DNA of 32,377 nucleotides from contig WFTU01000440.1 in assembly GCA_015485375.1 (NCBI GenBank), positions 1-32,377 on the forward strand, in the 5' to 3' direction. Shown here in pieces: positions 7,326 through 15,981 of the stretch (the stretch's first letter is position 1; each line of letters begins with the position of its first letter). A model generated the notes under the pieces. That model made no database searches, was not told the origin of the DNA, and was given only the letters and a program-made list of their open reading frames with translations. The position numbers and the translations under genes were made by a program. The stretch comes from Paracoccaceae bacterium. GTDB taxonomy: Bacteria; Pseudomonadota; Alphaproteobacteria; Rhodobacterales; Rhodobacteraceae.

Positions 7326-9305
7326 ATGACACAGACCACCGAAACCCGTATGGCGAATGCAATCCGCGCGCTGGCGATGGATGCGATCCAGGCGGCGAAT
7401 TCCGGTCACCCCGGTATGCCGATGGGCATGGCCGATGTGGCCGCGGTTCTTTACAACCGCTATATCAATATCGATCCGAGCGCCCCGAAGTGGGCCGACC
7501 GCGACCGCTTTGTGCTGTCCGCCGGTCACGGGTCCATGCTGCTGTATAGCATCCACCATCTGCTCGGCTTCGAGGATATGGACATGGAGCAGATCCGCAA
7601 TTTCCGCCAGATGGGCTACCGCACCGCCGGCCATCCGGAATACGGCCATGCGGACGGGATCGAGACGACGACCGGCCCGCTGGGTCAGGGGATTTCCACC
7701 GCTGTCGGCTTTGCGCTGGGCGAGCGGATGCAGAACGCGCGTTTCGGTGACGATATGGTCGATCACTGGACCTATGTGATTGCCGGTGACGGCTGCCTGA
7801 TGGAGGGCATCAGCCACGAGGCGATCGATATGGCGGGGCATCTCGGCCTTGGCAGGATGATCGTGTTCTGGGATGACAATGCGATTACCATTGACGGTTC
7901 CACCGATGTTTCCACATCGACCGACCAGAAGGCGCGTTTTGCCGCTGCCGGCTGGCAGGTGCTGGAATGTGACGGGCATGACCGTGACGCCATCGGTGCC
8001 GCGATCGAGGAAGCGCGCAGCGACGAGAGCCGCCCGACGCTGATCGATTGCAAGACCATTATCGGTTTCGGTGCGCCGAACAAGCAGGGCACGGCGGCAA
8101 CGCACGGGGCGCCGCTTGGCGAGGACGAGATTGCGGCGGCGCGCAAGCAGCTGGGCTGGGAATATCCGGCATTCGAAATTCCGCAGGACGTTTATGATGC
8201 GTGGCACGCTGTTGCGGCCCGTGGCAAGGCGGCGCGCGAGAACTGGGAAGTGCGGGCCAAAGCCAGCGACAAGGCGGATGATTTCTTTGCCGCGCTGGGC
8301 GGGACGTCCCGCAAGGGGCTGACGGCCGCGATTTCCGCTTACAAGAAGAAGATGTCCGAAGAAGCGCCGAAAGTGGCGACGCGCAAAGCGTCCCAGATGG
8401 CGCTGGAGGTTATCAATGCGGCGGTGCCGAACATGGTGGGCGGCTCGGCCGACCTGACCGGTTCGAACCTGACCAAGACCTCGGGCATGAGTGGTGTTTC
8501 CAAGGGCAATTATGGTGGCGATTACATCTACTACGGCGTGCGCGAGCACGGGATGGCCGCTGCCATGAACGGGCTGGCGCTGCACGGGGGCATGATTGCC
8601 TACGGCGGCACTTTCCTGGCCTTTGCGGATTATATGCGCGGGTCGATCCGGCTGGCGGCGCTGATGGGCGTGCCGGTGACCTATGTCATGACGCATGATT
8701 CCATCGGGCTGGGCGAGGATGGCCCGACCCACCAGCCGATCGAGCAGGTGGCAAGTGTGCGGGCGATGCCGAACATCAACGTGTTCCGCCCCGCCGATGT
8801 GGTCGAGACCGCCGAAGCCTGGGAACTGGCGGTGCAGTCGAACGGCACGCCGTCGATGCTGGCGCTGTCGCGGCAGGGTCTGCCGACGCTGCGCACGGAA
8901 CATACGGACGAGAACCTGACCGCGAAGGGTGCGTATGTATTGCGCGAAGCGGACGGGGCGCGGGATGTGACGCTGATCGCTACCGGCTCGGAAGTCGAGA
9001 TCGCGATGGGTGCGGCGGATATTCTGGCCAAGGAAGGTATCCGGGCGGCGGTTGTGTCCGCGCCGTGCTTCGAATTGTTCGCGCAACAGGATGACGATTA
9101 CCGCAAAGCGACGCTGGGAAGTGCGCCGCGCGTGGGTGTTGAAGCAATGATCGAGCAGGGCTGGGGCAAAATGCTTGGTGACAACAGCCGGTTTATCGGT
9201 ATGACAGGTTTCGGAGCCTCGGCGCCGGCTGGTCAGCTCTATGAAAAATTTGGAATCACTGCAGAAGCTGCGGCACAGGCCGCGCGCGATCTGCTGGCTA
9301 ACTAA
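7326..9305 (+). CDS. tkt: Transketolase (CbbT)
   Basis: A ThDP-dependent transketolase that moves two-carbon units between sugar phosphates in the Calvin and pentose phosphate pathways. It has 659 residues from the ATG at 7326, which is preceded by AAGGAGGAG at 7312-7320; an in-frame GTG at 7320 lies inside that ribosome binding site and is less likely. The ThDP/metal motif starts with GDGCLMEG (154-161), preceded by [13 protein letters not shown] (26-38) and TTGPLGQG (115-122). The pyrimidine-domain motif [19 protein letters not shown] is near 457-475. The gene lies 12 bases after cbbP and 15 before gap. Confidence 0.96.
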   Translation: MTQTTETRMANAIRALAMDAIQAANSGHPGMPMGMADVAAVLYNRYINIDPSAPKWADRDRFVLSAGHGSMLLYSIHHLLGFEDMDMEQIRNFRQMGYRTAGHPEYGHADGIETTTGPLGQGISTAVGFALGERMQNARFGDDMVDHWTYVIAGDGCLMEGISHEAIDMAGHLGLGRMIVFWDDNAITIDGSTDVSTSTDQKARFAAAGWQVLECDGHDRDAIGAAIEEARSDESRPTLIDCKTIIGFGAPNKQGTAATHGAPLGEDEIAAARKQLGWEYPAFEIPQDVYDAWHAVAARGKAARENWEVRAKASDKADDFFAALGGTSRKGLTAAISAYKKKMSEEAPKVATRKASQMALEVINAAVPNMVGGSADLTGSNLTKTSGMSGVSKGNYGGDYIYYGVREHGMAAAMNGLALHGGMIAYGGTFLAFADYMRGSIRLAALMGVPVTYVMTHDSIGLGEDGPTHQPIEQVASVRAMPNINVFRPADVVETAEAWELAVQSNGTPSMLALSRQGLPTLRTEHTDENLTAKGAYVLREADGARDVTLIATGSEVEIAMGAADILAKEGIRAAVVSAPCFELFAQQDDDYRKATLGSAPRVGVEAMIEQGWGKMLGDNSRFIGMTGFGASAPAGQLYEKFGITAEAAAQAARDLLAN

Positions 9306-9320
9306 AAAGGGAAGAATACC

Positions 9321-10322
9321 ATGGCTATCAAAGTAGGAATTAACGGTTTCGGCCGTATCGGTCGTAACGTTCTGCGCGCGATCATTGAATCCGGCCGCAC
9401 AGATATCGAGGTGGTTGCCATCAACGATCTGGGTCCGGTTGAAATGAACGCCCACCTGCTGCGCTTTGACTCGGTCCATGGCCGTTTCCCGCACACGGTG
9501 ACCGTGGACGGCGATACGCTGGACGTGGGTCGCGGCCCGATCAAGGTGACTGCCGAGCGTGATCCGGCGAACCTGCCCTGGGGCGATGTGGACATCGCGC
9601 TGGAATGCACCGGCTTCTTCACCAAACGCGACGCGGCTGCGAAGCATCTGGAGAACGGCTCCAAACGCGTGCTGATCTCGGCACCGGGCGCGAATGCCGA
9701 CAAGACCATCGTTTACGGTGTGAACCATGACGTTCTGACCGCCGACGATCTGGTGGTTTCCAACGCCTCCTGCACCACCAACTGCCTGTCGCCGGTTGTG
9801 AAAGCCATCAACGACGCTATCGGGATCGACCACGGTTTCATGACCACGATCCATTCCTACACCGGCGACCAGCCGACGCTGGATGCCATGCACTCCGATT
9901 TCTATCGTGCGCGTGCTGCGGCGCTGTCCATGATCCCGACATCCACCGGCGCTGCGAAAGCGGTTGGTCTGGTGCTGCCGGAAATGAACGGCAAGATGGA
10001 CGGTGTTGCCATCCGCGTTCCGACGCCGAACGTATCGGTTGTGGACCTGAAGTTCACCGCGAAACGTGCGACCACGGTCGAGGAAATCAACGACGCCATT
10101 CGTGCGGCGGCCGATGGCCCGATGAAAGGCGTTCTGGGTTACACCGACCTGCCGAACGTGTCGGTCGATTTCAACCACGATCCGCATTCCTCCACGTTCC
10201 ACATGGACCAGACCAAGGTCATGGAAGGCACCTCCTGCCGTATCCTGACATGGTATGACAACGAGTGGGGCTTCTCCAACCGTATGGCGGATACCGCCGT
10301 TGCCATGGGGGCGCTGCTGTGA
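9321..10322 (+). CDS. gap: Glyceraldehyde-3-phosphate dehydrogenase, type I
   Basis: Interconverts glyceraldehyde-3-phosphate and 1,3-bisphosphoglycerate. [13 protein letters not shown] (residues 8-20) is the dinucleotide-binding loop, and INDLG (34-38) carries the aspartate usually associated with NAD preference. The catalytic cysteine is Cys151 in [12 protein letters not shown]. The family histidine lies in [10 protein letters not shown] and the substrate arginine loop in the later [12 protein letters not shown]. At 333 residues it is full length. Its stop codon overlaps the GTG start of pgk, so the two are translationally coupled and act on consecutive steps. Confidence 0.96.
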   Translation: MAIKVGINGFGRIGRNVLRAIIESGRTDIEVVAINDLGPVEMNAHLLRFDSVHGRFPHTVTVDGDTLDVGRGPIKVTAERDPANLPWGDVDIALECTGFFTKRDAAAKHLENGSKRVLISAPGANADKTIVYGVNHDVLTADDLVVSNASCTTNCLSPVVKAINDAIGIDHGFMTTIHSYTGDQPTLDAMHSDFYRARAAALSMIPTSTGAAKAVGLVLPEMNGKMDGVAIRVPTPNVSVVDLKFTAKRATTVEEINDAIRAAADGPMKGVLGYTDLPNVSVDFNHDPHSSTFHMDQTKVMEGTSCRILTWYDNEWGFSNRMADTAVAMGALL

Positions 10323-11533
10323 GTGACTTGAATGTCATAACGCCTTCGACGGCGGCCGGACAACGCCTTGTTGTCCGTGCCGACCTCAACGCGCCTGTGC
10401 AGGACGGCAAGGTTTCCGACGCGACCCGCATCGAGCGGTTCGCCAAGGGGATCAAGCCGCTGCTGGACGCGGGGGCAAAAATTACGGTCCTGTCGCATTT
10501 TGGCCGCCCCAAGGGGCAGCGCAACATGGACTTTACCATAGCGCCGATCAAACCGGCGCTGGAGGCGGCTCTGGGCCAAACAGTGCAGTTCGCGGATGAT
10601 TGTATCAGCGCGGCTGCTGTCGCTGCCTCCGAAAATCTGGGCGAGGGCGAGATCCTGTTGTGCGAGAACCTGCGGTTTTACCCGGGCGAGGAAGCCAACG
10701 ACCCCGACTTTGCCAAATCGCTGGCGCGTCTGGGTGACATTTATGTCAACGACGCGTTCTCGACGGCGCACCGCGCCCATGCCTCCACCGCGGCGATTGC
10801 CGATCTGTTGCCGGCCTATGCCGGTCCGCTGATGGCGGAAGAGATCAAGGCGATGACGGCGGCACTGGAAGACCCGAAGCGGCCCGCGATTGCGGTTGTC
10901 GGCGGGGCGAAAGTGTCGAGCAAGATTGCGGTTCTGAAAAACCTTGTCGGCAAGGTCGATGCGGTTGTTGTGGGGGGTGGCATGGCCAACACCTTCATGC
11001 TGGCCGACGGTCACCCGATCGGCAAATCGCTGAGCGAGCCGGATCAGGTGCCGACTGTGCATGAAATCCGCGAACTGGCGGCGAAATCGGGCTGCAGGAT
11101 CATCCTGCCGGTCGATGTTGTCTGTGCCTATGACTTTGCGCCGAATGCGAAAAACGTCACCACGGATATCGACGGCTGTCCGGCCGATGCGATGATCCTT
11201 GATGCCGGTCCGAAGTCGGTCGAGATGATCGGCAAGGAATTCGAGGGTGCCAAGACGATCCTGTGGAACGGCCCGATGGGTGCGTTCGAGATGGAGCCGT
11301 TCGACATGGCAACCGTCGCGCTGGCCCGAAAGGCCGCCGAACTGACCAAAGCGGGCACGCTGGCCTCCATCGCCGGAGGCGGGGATACCGTCGCGGCGCT
11401 GAATGTGGCCGGTGTTGCCGGTGATTTCACCTATGTCTCCACCGCCGGTGGTGCGTTTCTTGAATGGCTGGAGGGCAAGGAGCTGCCCGGTATAGCCGCC
11501 CTTCGCCGCGCTGCGGCTGCCAACAAAGGATAA
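10319..11533 (+). CDS. pgk: Phosphoglycerate kinase
   Basis: Interconverts 3-phosphoglycerate and 1,3-bisphosphoglycerate with ATP/ADP. I take the GTG at 10319 as the start: it overlaps the gap stop codon (GTGA) and gives a 404-residue protein beginning [10 protein letters not shown], with the VRADLNAP motif at residues 19-26. Reading the same frame from an earlier ATG at 10265 would add 18 residues of shadow sequence from gap. Other landmarks are [43 protein letters not shown] and the C-terminal GGGDTVAAL nucleotide loop. aldolase starts 4 bases downstream. Confidence 0.95.
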   Translation: MSDLNVITPSTAAGQRLVVRADLNAPVQDGKVSDATRIERFAKGIKPLLDAGAKITVLSHFGRPKGQRNMDFTIAPIKPALEAALGQTVQFADDCISAAAVAASENLGEGEILLCENLRFYPGEEANDPDFAKSLARLGDIYVNDAFSTAHRAHASTAAIADLLPAYAGPLMAEEIKAMTAALEDPKRPAIAVVGGAKVSSKIAVLKNLVGKVDAVVVGGGMANTFMLADGHPIGKSLSEPDQVPTVHEIRELAAKSGCRIILPVDVVCAYDFAPNAKNVTTDIDGCPADAMILDAGPKSVEMIGKEFEGAKTILWNGPMGAFEMEPFDMATVALARKAAELTKAGTLASIAGGGDTVAALNVAGVAGDFTYVSTAGGAFLEWLEGKELPGIAALRRAAAANKG

Positions 11534-11537
11534 TATC

Positions 11538-12587
11538 ATGGCCCTGATTACCCTTCGTCAATTGCTGGATCACGCTGCCGAGAACGACTATGGCATGCCG
11601 GCATTCAACATCAACAACATGGAACAAGGTCTCGCGATCATGAAAGCGGCGGCGAAGGTCGATGCGCCGGTGATCATGCAGGCCAGCCGCGGTGCGCGCT
11701 CCTATGCCGGTGACATCATGTTGCAGCATATGATCCAGGCGCTGGCCGAGATGTATCCGGATATTCCGATCTGTATGCATCAGGACCACGGCAACAACGA
11801 ACAGACCTGTATGTCCGCGATCAAATACGGATTTACCTCCGTCATGATGGACGGTTCGCTGAAAGCCGACATGAAAACGCCGGCCGATTTTGCCTATAAC
11901 GTCGACATCACCGAGCGTGTTTCGCGCATGGCCCACTGGGTCGGTGCATCGGTCGAGGGCGAGCTGGGTGTTCTGGGTTCGCTGGAAACCGGCGAAGCGG
12001 CCGAGGAAGACGGCTCCGGCGCTGTCGGCAAACTGTCGATGGACCAGCTGCTGACCGATCCGGACGAGGCGGCGGATTTCGTGGCCAAGACCAAGGTTGA
12101 CGCGCTGGCGATTGCTTGCGGCACCAGCCACGGGGCTTACAAGTTCTCCAGCAAGCCGACGGGCGACACGCTGGCAATCAGCCAGATCGAGGCGATCCAC
12201 GCCAAGATCCCGAATGTGCATCTGGTGATGCACGGCTCCTCGTCTGTTCCGCAGTATCTGCAGGACCTGATCAACGAGAATGGCGGCGAGATGGCGCAGA
12301 CCTACGGTGTGCCGGTCGAGGAAATCGAGCGCGGCATCAAGTCCGGTGTGCGCAAGGTGAATATCGACACCGACAACCGTATGGCGCTGACCGGTATGTT
12401 CCGCAAGGTTGCCAAGGACAAGCCGACCGAATTCGACCCGCGCAAGTTCATGATTCCGGCAATGGATGAAATGGAAAAGCTGGTCATCGACCGTTTCGAG
12501 CGTTTCGGTGCTGCGGGGCATGCCTCCGGTATCAAGGTCATCCCGCAGGATGACATGGCGAAGCGTTACGCCGACGGCTCGCTTTAA
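11538..12587 (+). CDS. fba: Class II fructose-bisphosphate aldolase, Calvin-cycle subtype
   Basis: A zinc-dependent aldolase that condenses DHAP with glyceraldehyde-3-phosphate or erythrose-4-phosphate. At 349 residues it matches the CbbA subtype. The catalytic aspartate and first zinc histidine are Asp83-His84 in [23 protein letters not shown], the zinc-ligand segment [23 protein letters not shown] and [11 protein letters not shown] follow in the usual order. It is preceded closely by pgk. It is separated from the RuBisCO homologue by 62 bases containing a strong hairpin. Confidence 0.95.
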   Translation: MALITLRQLLDHAAENDYGMPAFNINNMEQGLAIMKAAAKVDAPVIMQASRGARSYAGDIMLQHMIQALAEMYPDIPICMHQDHGNNEQTCMSAIKYGFTSVMMDGSLKADMKTPADFAYNVDITERVSRMAHWVGASVEGELGVLGSLETGEAAEEDGSGAVGKLSMDQLLTDPDEAADFVAKTKVDALAIACGTSHGAYKFSSKPTGDTLAISQIEAIHAKIPNVHLVMHGSSSVPQYLQDLINENGGEMAQTYGVPVEEIERGIKSGVRKVNIDTDNRMALTGMFRKVAKDKPTEFDPRKFMIPAMDEMEKLVIDRFERFGAAGHASGIKVIPQDDMAKRYADGSL

Positions 12588-12595
12588 ACGGTGTT

Positions 12596-12617
12596 GCCGG
12601 ACCTTCCCGGGTCCGGC
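12596..12617 (+). promoter_or_regulatory. Intra-operon hairpin between fba and the RuBisCO-like gene
   Basis: GCCGGACC (12596-12603) pairs perfectly with GGTCCGGC (12610-12617) around the 6-base loop TTCCCG. No T-run follows, so it is not a normal intrinsic terminator. In bacterial operons such hairpins often protect the upstream 3' end or mark a processing site, which would set different levels for the genes on either side. The downstream gene has its own strong ribosome binding site (GGAAGGGAGGGG). The function is inferred. Confidence 0.6.
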
Positions 12618-12649
12618 GATGCCTTGATGCTTTCAGGAAGGGAGGGGAC

Positions 12650-14038
12650 ATGGATCACAAAGATCGCTTTATCGACCTCTCCCTTACCGAAGCGGATCTG
12701 GTTGCCGCGGGCGGGCATGTGCTGGCCGCTTATGTTCTGCAACCGGCCGAGGGGCAAGACTTCCTGACCACTGTGGCGCAGTTTGCGGCCGAGAGCGGAC
12801 GGGGCACGCAGGTGCCGCTGGGCACCGAAGACGAATTTTCCCGCAACCTCGATGTGATCGCCTATCAGGCGGAGGCGGCAAGCGGTCTGGTCAAGCTGGC
12901 CTTTCCGCTGGCGCTGTTCGATTTCAATGTGACGGACGGCGGGGCCTCGATCAGCAGTTTTCTGAATTTGCTGGTCGGCAATACGCAGGGGATGGCGGAG
13001 ATTGCTGCCGTCAAACTGCATGATTTCCATTTACCCGAAGGCTTCCTGACCACGTTCGCCGGTCCCGCGACCACCATTGCCCGCCTGTGGCGGCATCTGG
13101 GGCGGGACGAGGTGGCGGGCGGCATGATTGTCGGCGCGATCCTGAAGCCGAAGCTGGGGTTGCGGCCCGAGGGGCTGGCCGAGGCGGCCTATCAATTCTG
13201 GCGCGGCGGGGATCTGGTGGAGAATGACCAGCCGCAGGGGAACCAGAGTTTCGCGCCGCTGGCGGAGACGCTGCCGCTGATGGCCGATGCGCTGAAGCGG
13301 GCGCAGGATGAAACGGGGTCGGGGAAGGTGTTCTCGATGAACATTTCCTGCGATGATCCGGTGGAGATGGAGACGCGGGCCGCGATGGCGCTGGAGGCCT
13401 TTGCGGATATGCCGGAAAGTCTGGCGTTCCATGTGGATGCCTATCTGGCCGGTCCGATGGCGCTGGCGCATGCGCGGCGGCGGTTCGGCGGGCATTTCCT
13501 TGGCGCGCATCGCGCCGGACATGCGGCGGTGACGTCGCCGCGCTCGGACCGGGGTTATTCGGCCTTTGTGCTGACGAAGATCGCGCGGCTGCTGGGGGCC
13601 TCGGGAATCCATACCGGCACCATGGGGTTCGGGCGTATGGAGGGGGACGAGGCCGACCGGCCGATTGCCTGCATGATTGCGCAGGACAGCGCCGCGGGGC
13701 CGTATTTCGCGCAGGAATGGCACGGAATGGCGCGCAGTGCAGCGATTGTCTCCGGCGGGATCAATGCGCTGCGGCTGCCGTCGTTTCTGGAGAACCTCGG
13801 CCATTCGAATTTCATTCTGGCGGCGGGTGGCGGGGCCTTTGGCCATGTCGACGGGCCGGAAGCGGGCGCATTGTCGTTGCGGCAGGCCGAGGCTTGCTGG
13901 CTGGAACGTGCCGACCCGATCGCCTTTGCTGTCGATCATCCCGAATTCAAACGTGCCTTTCACAGTTTCGAAAGTGACGCGGATATCATCCAACCCGGCT
14001 GGCGACGTGTGTTCAGCCCCGAAACCAACAACTTGTGA
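12650..14038 (+). CDS. cbbM: Form II RuBisCO homologue with Lys191 and Lys329 replaced (probable RuBisCO-like protein)
   Basis: A 462-residue protein that matches form II RuBisCO from end to end and keeps Rhodospirillum rubrum numbering through the active site. Retained residues are Glu48, Thr53, Asn111, Lys166, Lys168 (ILKPKLG), Asp193, His287-Arg288 (AHRAGHAAVTSP), His321 (GIHTGTMGFG), Ser368-Gly370 and Gly393-395. Changed residues are Lys191 to Glu (GAG, 13220-13222; LVENDQP instead of FIKNDEP), metal ligand Glu194 to Gln (CAG, 13229-13231) and loop-6 Lys329 to Arg (CGT, 13634-13636). Asn54 is also Gln. Without the carbamylated lysine the Mg-carbamate centre cannot form, so normal carboxylase activity is unlikely, while phosphate and RuBP contacts look intact. 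The reading frame is intact with a strong ribosome binding site. It may be a RuBP-binding enzyme of another type or a regulatory or mixed-oligomer subunit. Confidence 0.92.
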   Translation: MDHKDRFIDLSLTEADLVAAGGHVLAAYVLQPAEGQDFLTTVAQFAAESGRGTQVPLGTEDEFSRNLDVIAYQAEAASGLVKLAFPLALFDFNVTDGGASISSFLNLLVGNTQGMAEIAAVKLHDFHLPEGFLTTFAGPATTIARLWRHLGRDEVAGGMIVGAILKPKLGLRPEGLAEAAYQFWRGGDLVENDQPQGNQSFAPLAETLPLMADALKRAQDETGSGKVFSMNISCDDPVEMETRAAMALEAFADMPESLAFHVDAYLAGPMALAHARRRFGGHFLGAHRAGHAAVTSPRSDRGYSAFVLTKIARLLGASGIHTGTMGFGRMEGDEADRPIACMIAQDSAAGPYFAQEWHGMARSAAIVSGGINALRLPSFLENLGHSNFILAAGGGAFGHVDGPEAGALSLRQAEACWLERADPIAFAVDHPEFKRAFHSFESDADIIQPGWRRVFSPETNNL

Positions 14039-14046
14039 GGATCATC

Positions 14047-14733
14047 ATGGACCGTTCTATCAAAATCGCCCCGTCCATTCTGTCGGCGGATTTCGCCAAC
14101 TTCGGGCAGGAAATTCAGGCTATCGAGGCGCAGGGTTGCGACTGGGTGCATGTGGATGTCATGGACGGGCATTTCGTGCCGAACCTGACTTTCGGCCCTC
14201 CCGCTGTCGCGGCTTTCCGTCCGCATGTGAAAACCGTGATGGACGTGCATCTGATGATCGCGCCGGTGGACCAGTATATCGAGGCCTATGCCAAGGCGGG
14301 GGCAGATTTTATCTCGGCCCATCTGGAGGCGACGACGCATCCGCACCGGACCTTGCAGGCGATCCGCAATGCGGGCGCCAAGGCCGGGCTGGCGCTGAAC
14401 CCGGGCACCGGACTGGGTGATATCGAATACCTGCTGGATATGGTCGATATGTTCGTGGTGATGACCGTGAACCCCGGATTTGGCGGGCAGAAGTTCATTC
14501 ACAGCCAGATCGACAAGGTGAAAAAGCTGCGGGCGATGATTGGCGACCGTCCGATCCATATCGAGATTGACGGCGGTATCACGCCGGAGACCGCGCCGCT
14601 GATGGCGGCGGCCGGTGCCGATGTGCTGGTGGCCGGTTCTGCCGTGTTCAACGGTGGCACGGTGGACACCCCCGAGGTCTACGGCAACAACATCCGCGCC
14701 ATTCGCGATGCGGCGGAGGCTGCGCGTAAATGA
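14047..14733 (+). CDS. rpe: Ribulose-phosphate 3-epimerase (CbbE)
   Basis: Interconverts ribulose-5-phosphate and xylulose-5-phosphate in the cytoplasm. I choose the ATG at 14047 because TGAGGA (14036-14041) lies 5 bases upstream and the protein then begins MDRSIKIAPSILSADFANFG, the normal family N-terminus. An in-frame GTG at 14035 overlaps the previous stop. This gives 228 residues. Metal and catalytic residues are visible in WVHVDVMDGHFVPNLTFGP (33-51), DVHLMI, MTVNPGFGGQKFI and IEIDGGI. It is coupled to cbbY by an ATGA overlap. Confidence 0.95.
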   Translation: MDRSIKIAPSILSADFANFGQEIQAIEAQGCDWVHVDVMDGHFVPNLTFGPPAVAAFRPHVKTVMDVHLMIAPVDQYIEAYAKAGADFISAHLEATTHPHRTLQAIRNAGAKAGLALNPGTGLGDIEYLLDMVDMFVVMTVNPGFGGQKFIHSQIDKVKKLRAMIGDRPIHIEIDGGITPETAPLMAAAGADVLVAGSAVFNGGTVDTPEVYGNNIRAIRDAAEAARK

Positions 14734-15425
14734 GTGTGAAGGCGATCATATTCGACGTGGACGGGACGCTTTCGGAGACCGAGGAAGCGCACCGTCAGGC
14801 GTTCAATGCGACGTTCAAGGAGTTTGGATTGCCGTGGGAGTGGTCGCAGGAGTTGTATGGCGTTCTGCTGAAAACCACCGGCGGCAAGGAGCGGATGGCG
14901 GAGTATGTGACCACCCATCTGGGTGGCACGCCGGACAAGGAAAAGATTGCCGAAATCCACAAGCGCAAGACGGTTGTCTATGGCGAGTTGATTGACTCCG
15001 GCATGGCCGAGTTGCGGCCCGGGATTGCGGCGCTGATTGCGGATGCGGCGAAAAACGGTGTGCGGGTGGCTGTGGCCACCACCACCAACCGCCCGAACGT
15101 CGATCGGCTGGCGGAATCCTGTTTCGGCAAGCCTGCGGACGAGGTGTTCGAGGTGATCGCGGCCGGTGACGAGGTGAAACACAAGAAGCCGGCGCCGGAT
15201 GTGTTCGATCTGGCGGTCGAGCGTCTGGGGCTGGACCCGTCCGAGTGTGTCGGGCTGGAGGATTCGCGAAACGGCTTGCTGTCCTGCACGGGCGCGGGCG
15301 TGCCGTGCATCGTGTCGCCCGGGGTGTATACGCTCGGCTCCGATTTCAGCGGGGCGGCGGCGGTGATCGACTGTTTCACCGAGATCGACACGGTGGAGAA
15401 ACTGAACAAAGTGATGGGGAACTGA
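14730..15425 (+). CDS. cbbY: CbbY-type HAD phosphatase
   Basis: A 231-residue HAD-superfamily phosphatase. Motif I is FDVDGTLSE (Asp9 and Asp11), and the cap helix begins TEEAHRQAFNATFKEFGL, as in Rhodobacter CbbY. Motif II is the ATTTNR threonine, motif III the lysine in KHKKPAPDVFD, and motif IV GLEDSRNG. Characterised CbbY enzymes dephosphorylate xylulose-1,5-bisphosphate, a misfire product of RuBisCO that inhibits it. Keeping this gene in the operon implies RuBisCO chemistry now or in the recent past. It overlaps the rpe stop codon (ATGA) and is followed after 1 base by the thioredoxin-fold gene. Confidence 0.92.
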   Translation: MSVKAIIFDVDGTLSETEEAHRQAFNATFKEFGLPWEWSQELYGVLLKTTGGKERMAEYVTTHLGGTPDKEKIAEIHKRKTVVYGELIDSGMAELRPGIAALIADAAKNGVRVAVATTTNRPNVDRLAESCFGKPADEVFEVIAAGDEVKHKKPAPDVFDLAVERLGLDPSECVGLEDSRNGLLSCTGAGVPCIVSPGVYTLGSDFSGAAAVIDCFTEIDTVEKLNKVMGN

Positions 15426-15426
15426 T

Positions 15427-15981
15427 ATGGCTGTAGAGACTCCGGTATGTGATTTTGGCTGGCAGGCACCGGGTTTCACGTTGAAAAACGCGGACGGAAA
15501 GATGGTGTCGCTGAAAGATGTGGCGGGGCCGAAAGGCACGCTGGTGATGTTTATCTGCAACCACTGCCCCTACGTCAAATCGGTGCTGGACCGGATTATC
15601 CGCGATGCGAAGGATTTGCAGGCGCTGGGGATCGGGGTTGTGGCGATCAATGCGAATGATGCGGAGGACTACCCCGAGGATTCCTTCGAGGGTATGCAGG
15701 AGGTGGCGAAGGCGAATGATTTTCCGTTCCCCTATCTGCATGACGAAACACAAAGGGTTGCGATGGAATACGGCGCGGTTTGCACGCCGGATTTCTTCGG
15801 TTTTGATGCGGAGGGCGGCCTGCAGTATCGCGGGCGGCTGGATGAATCCCGCAAACAGGCCGCGCCGGAAGACGTTCGGCGCGACCTTTATCTGGGCATG
15901 AAACAAGTTGCCGAAACCGGCCACGGGCCGACCGGACAGATCCCCTCGATGGGGTGTTCGATCAAATGGAAGGATGGCTGA
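15427..15981 (+). CDS. Thioredoxin-fold (redoxin) protein with a CNHC motif
   Basis: A 184-residue cytoplasmic thioredoxin-like protein of the AhpC/TSA-redoxin type with no signal peptide. The redox motif is CNHC at residues 44-47 (MFICNHCPYVKS), at the end of the first strand as in thioredoxins. A third cysteine, Cys119, lies in AVCTPDFF at the cis-proline region, and a fourth in the C-terminal MGCSIKW. It sits inside the cbb operon between cbbY and gph, overlapping gph by one base. A role in redox control of Calvin enzymes is possible but is inference from position. Similar proteins occur in other contexts without a known function. Confidence 0.85.
   Translation: MAVETPVCDFGWQAPGFTLKNADGKMVSLKDVAGPKGTLVMFICNHCPYVKSVLDRIIRDAKDLQALGIGVVAINANDAEDYPEDSFEGMQEVAKANDFPFPYLHDETQRVAMEYGAVCTPDFFGFDAEGGLQYRGRLDESRKQAAPEDVRRDLYLGMKQVAETGHGPTGQIPSMGCSIKWKDG

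Noticed and set aside
6420-10202. A 1260-codon open frame on the - strand across cbbP, tkt and gap
   Set aside because: It is codon-aligned antisense to three in-phase, clearly coding genes and stays open only because TTA, CTA and TCA codons are avoided on the sense strand. The translation is rich in Arg and His with no domain signal.
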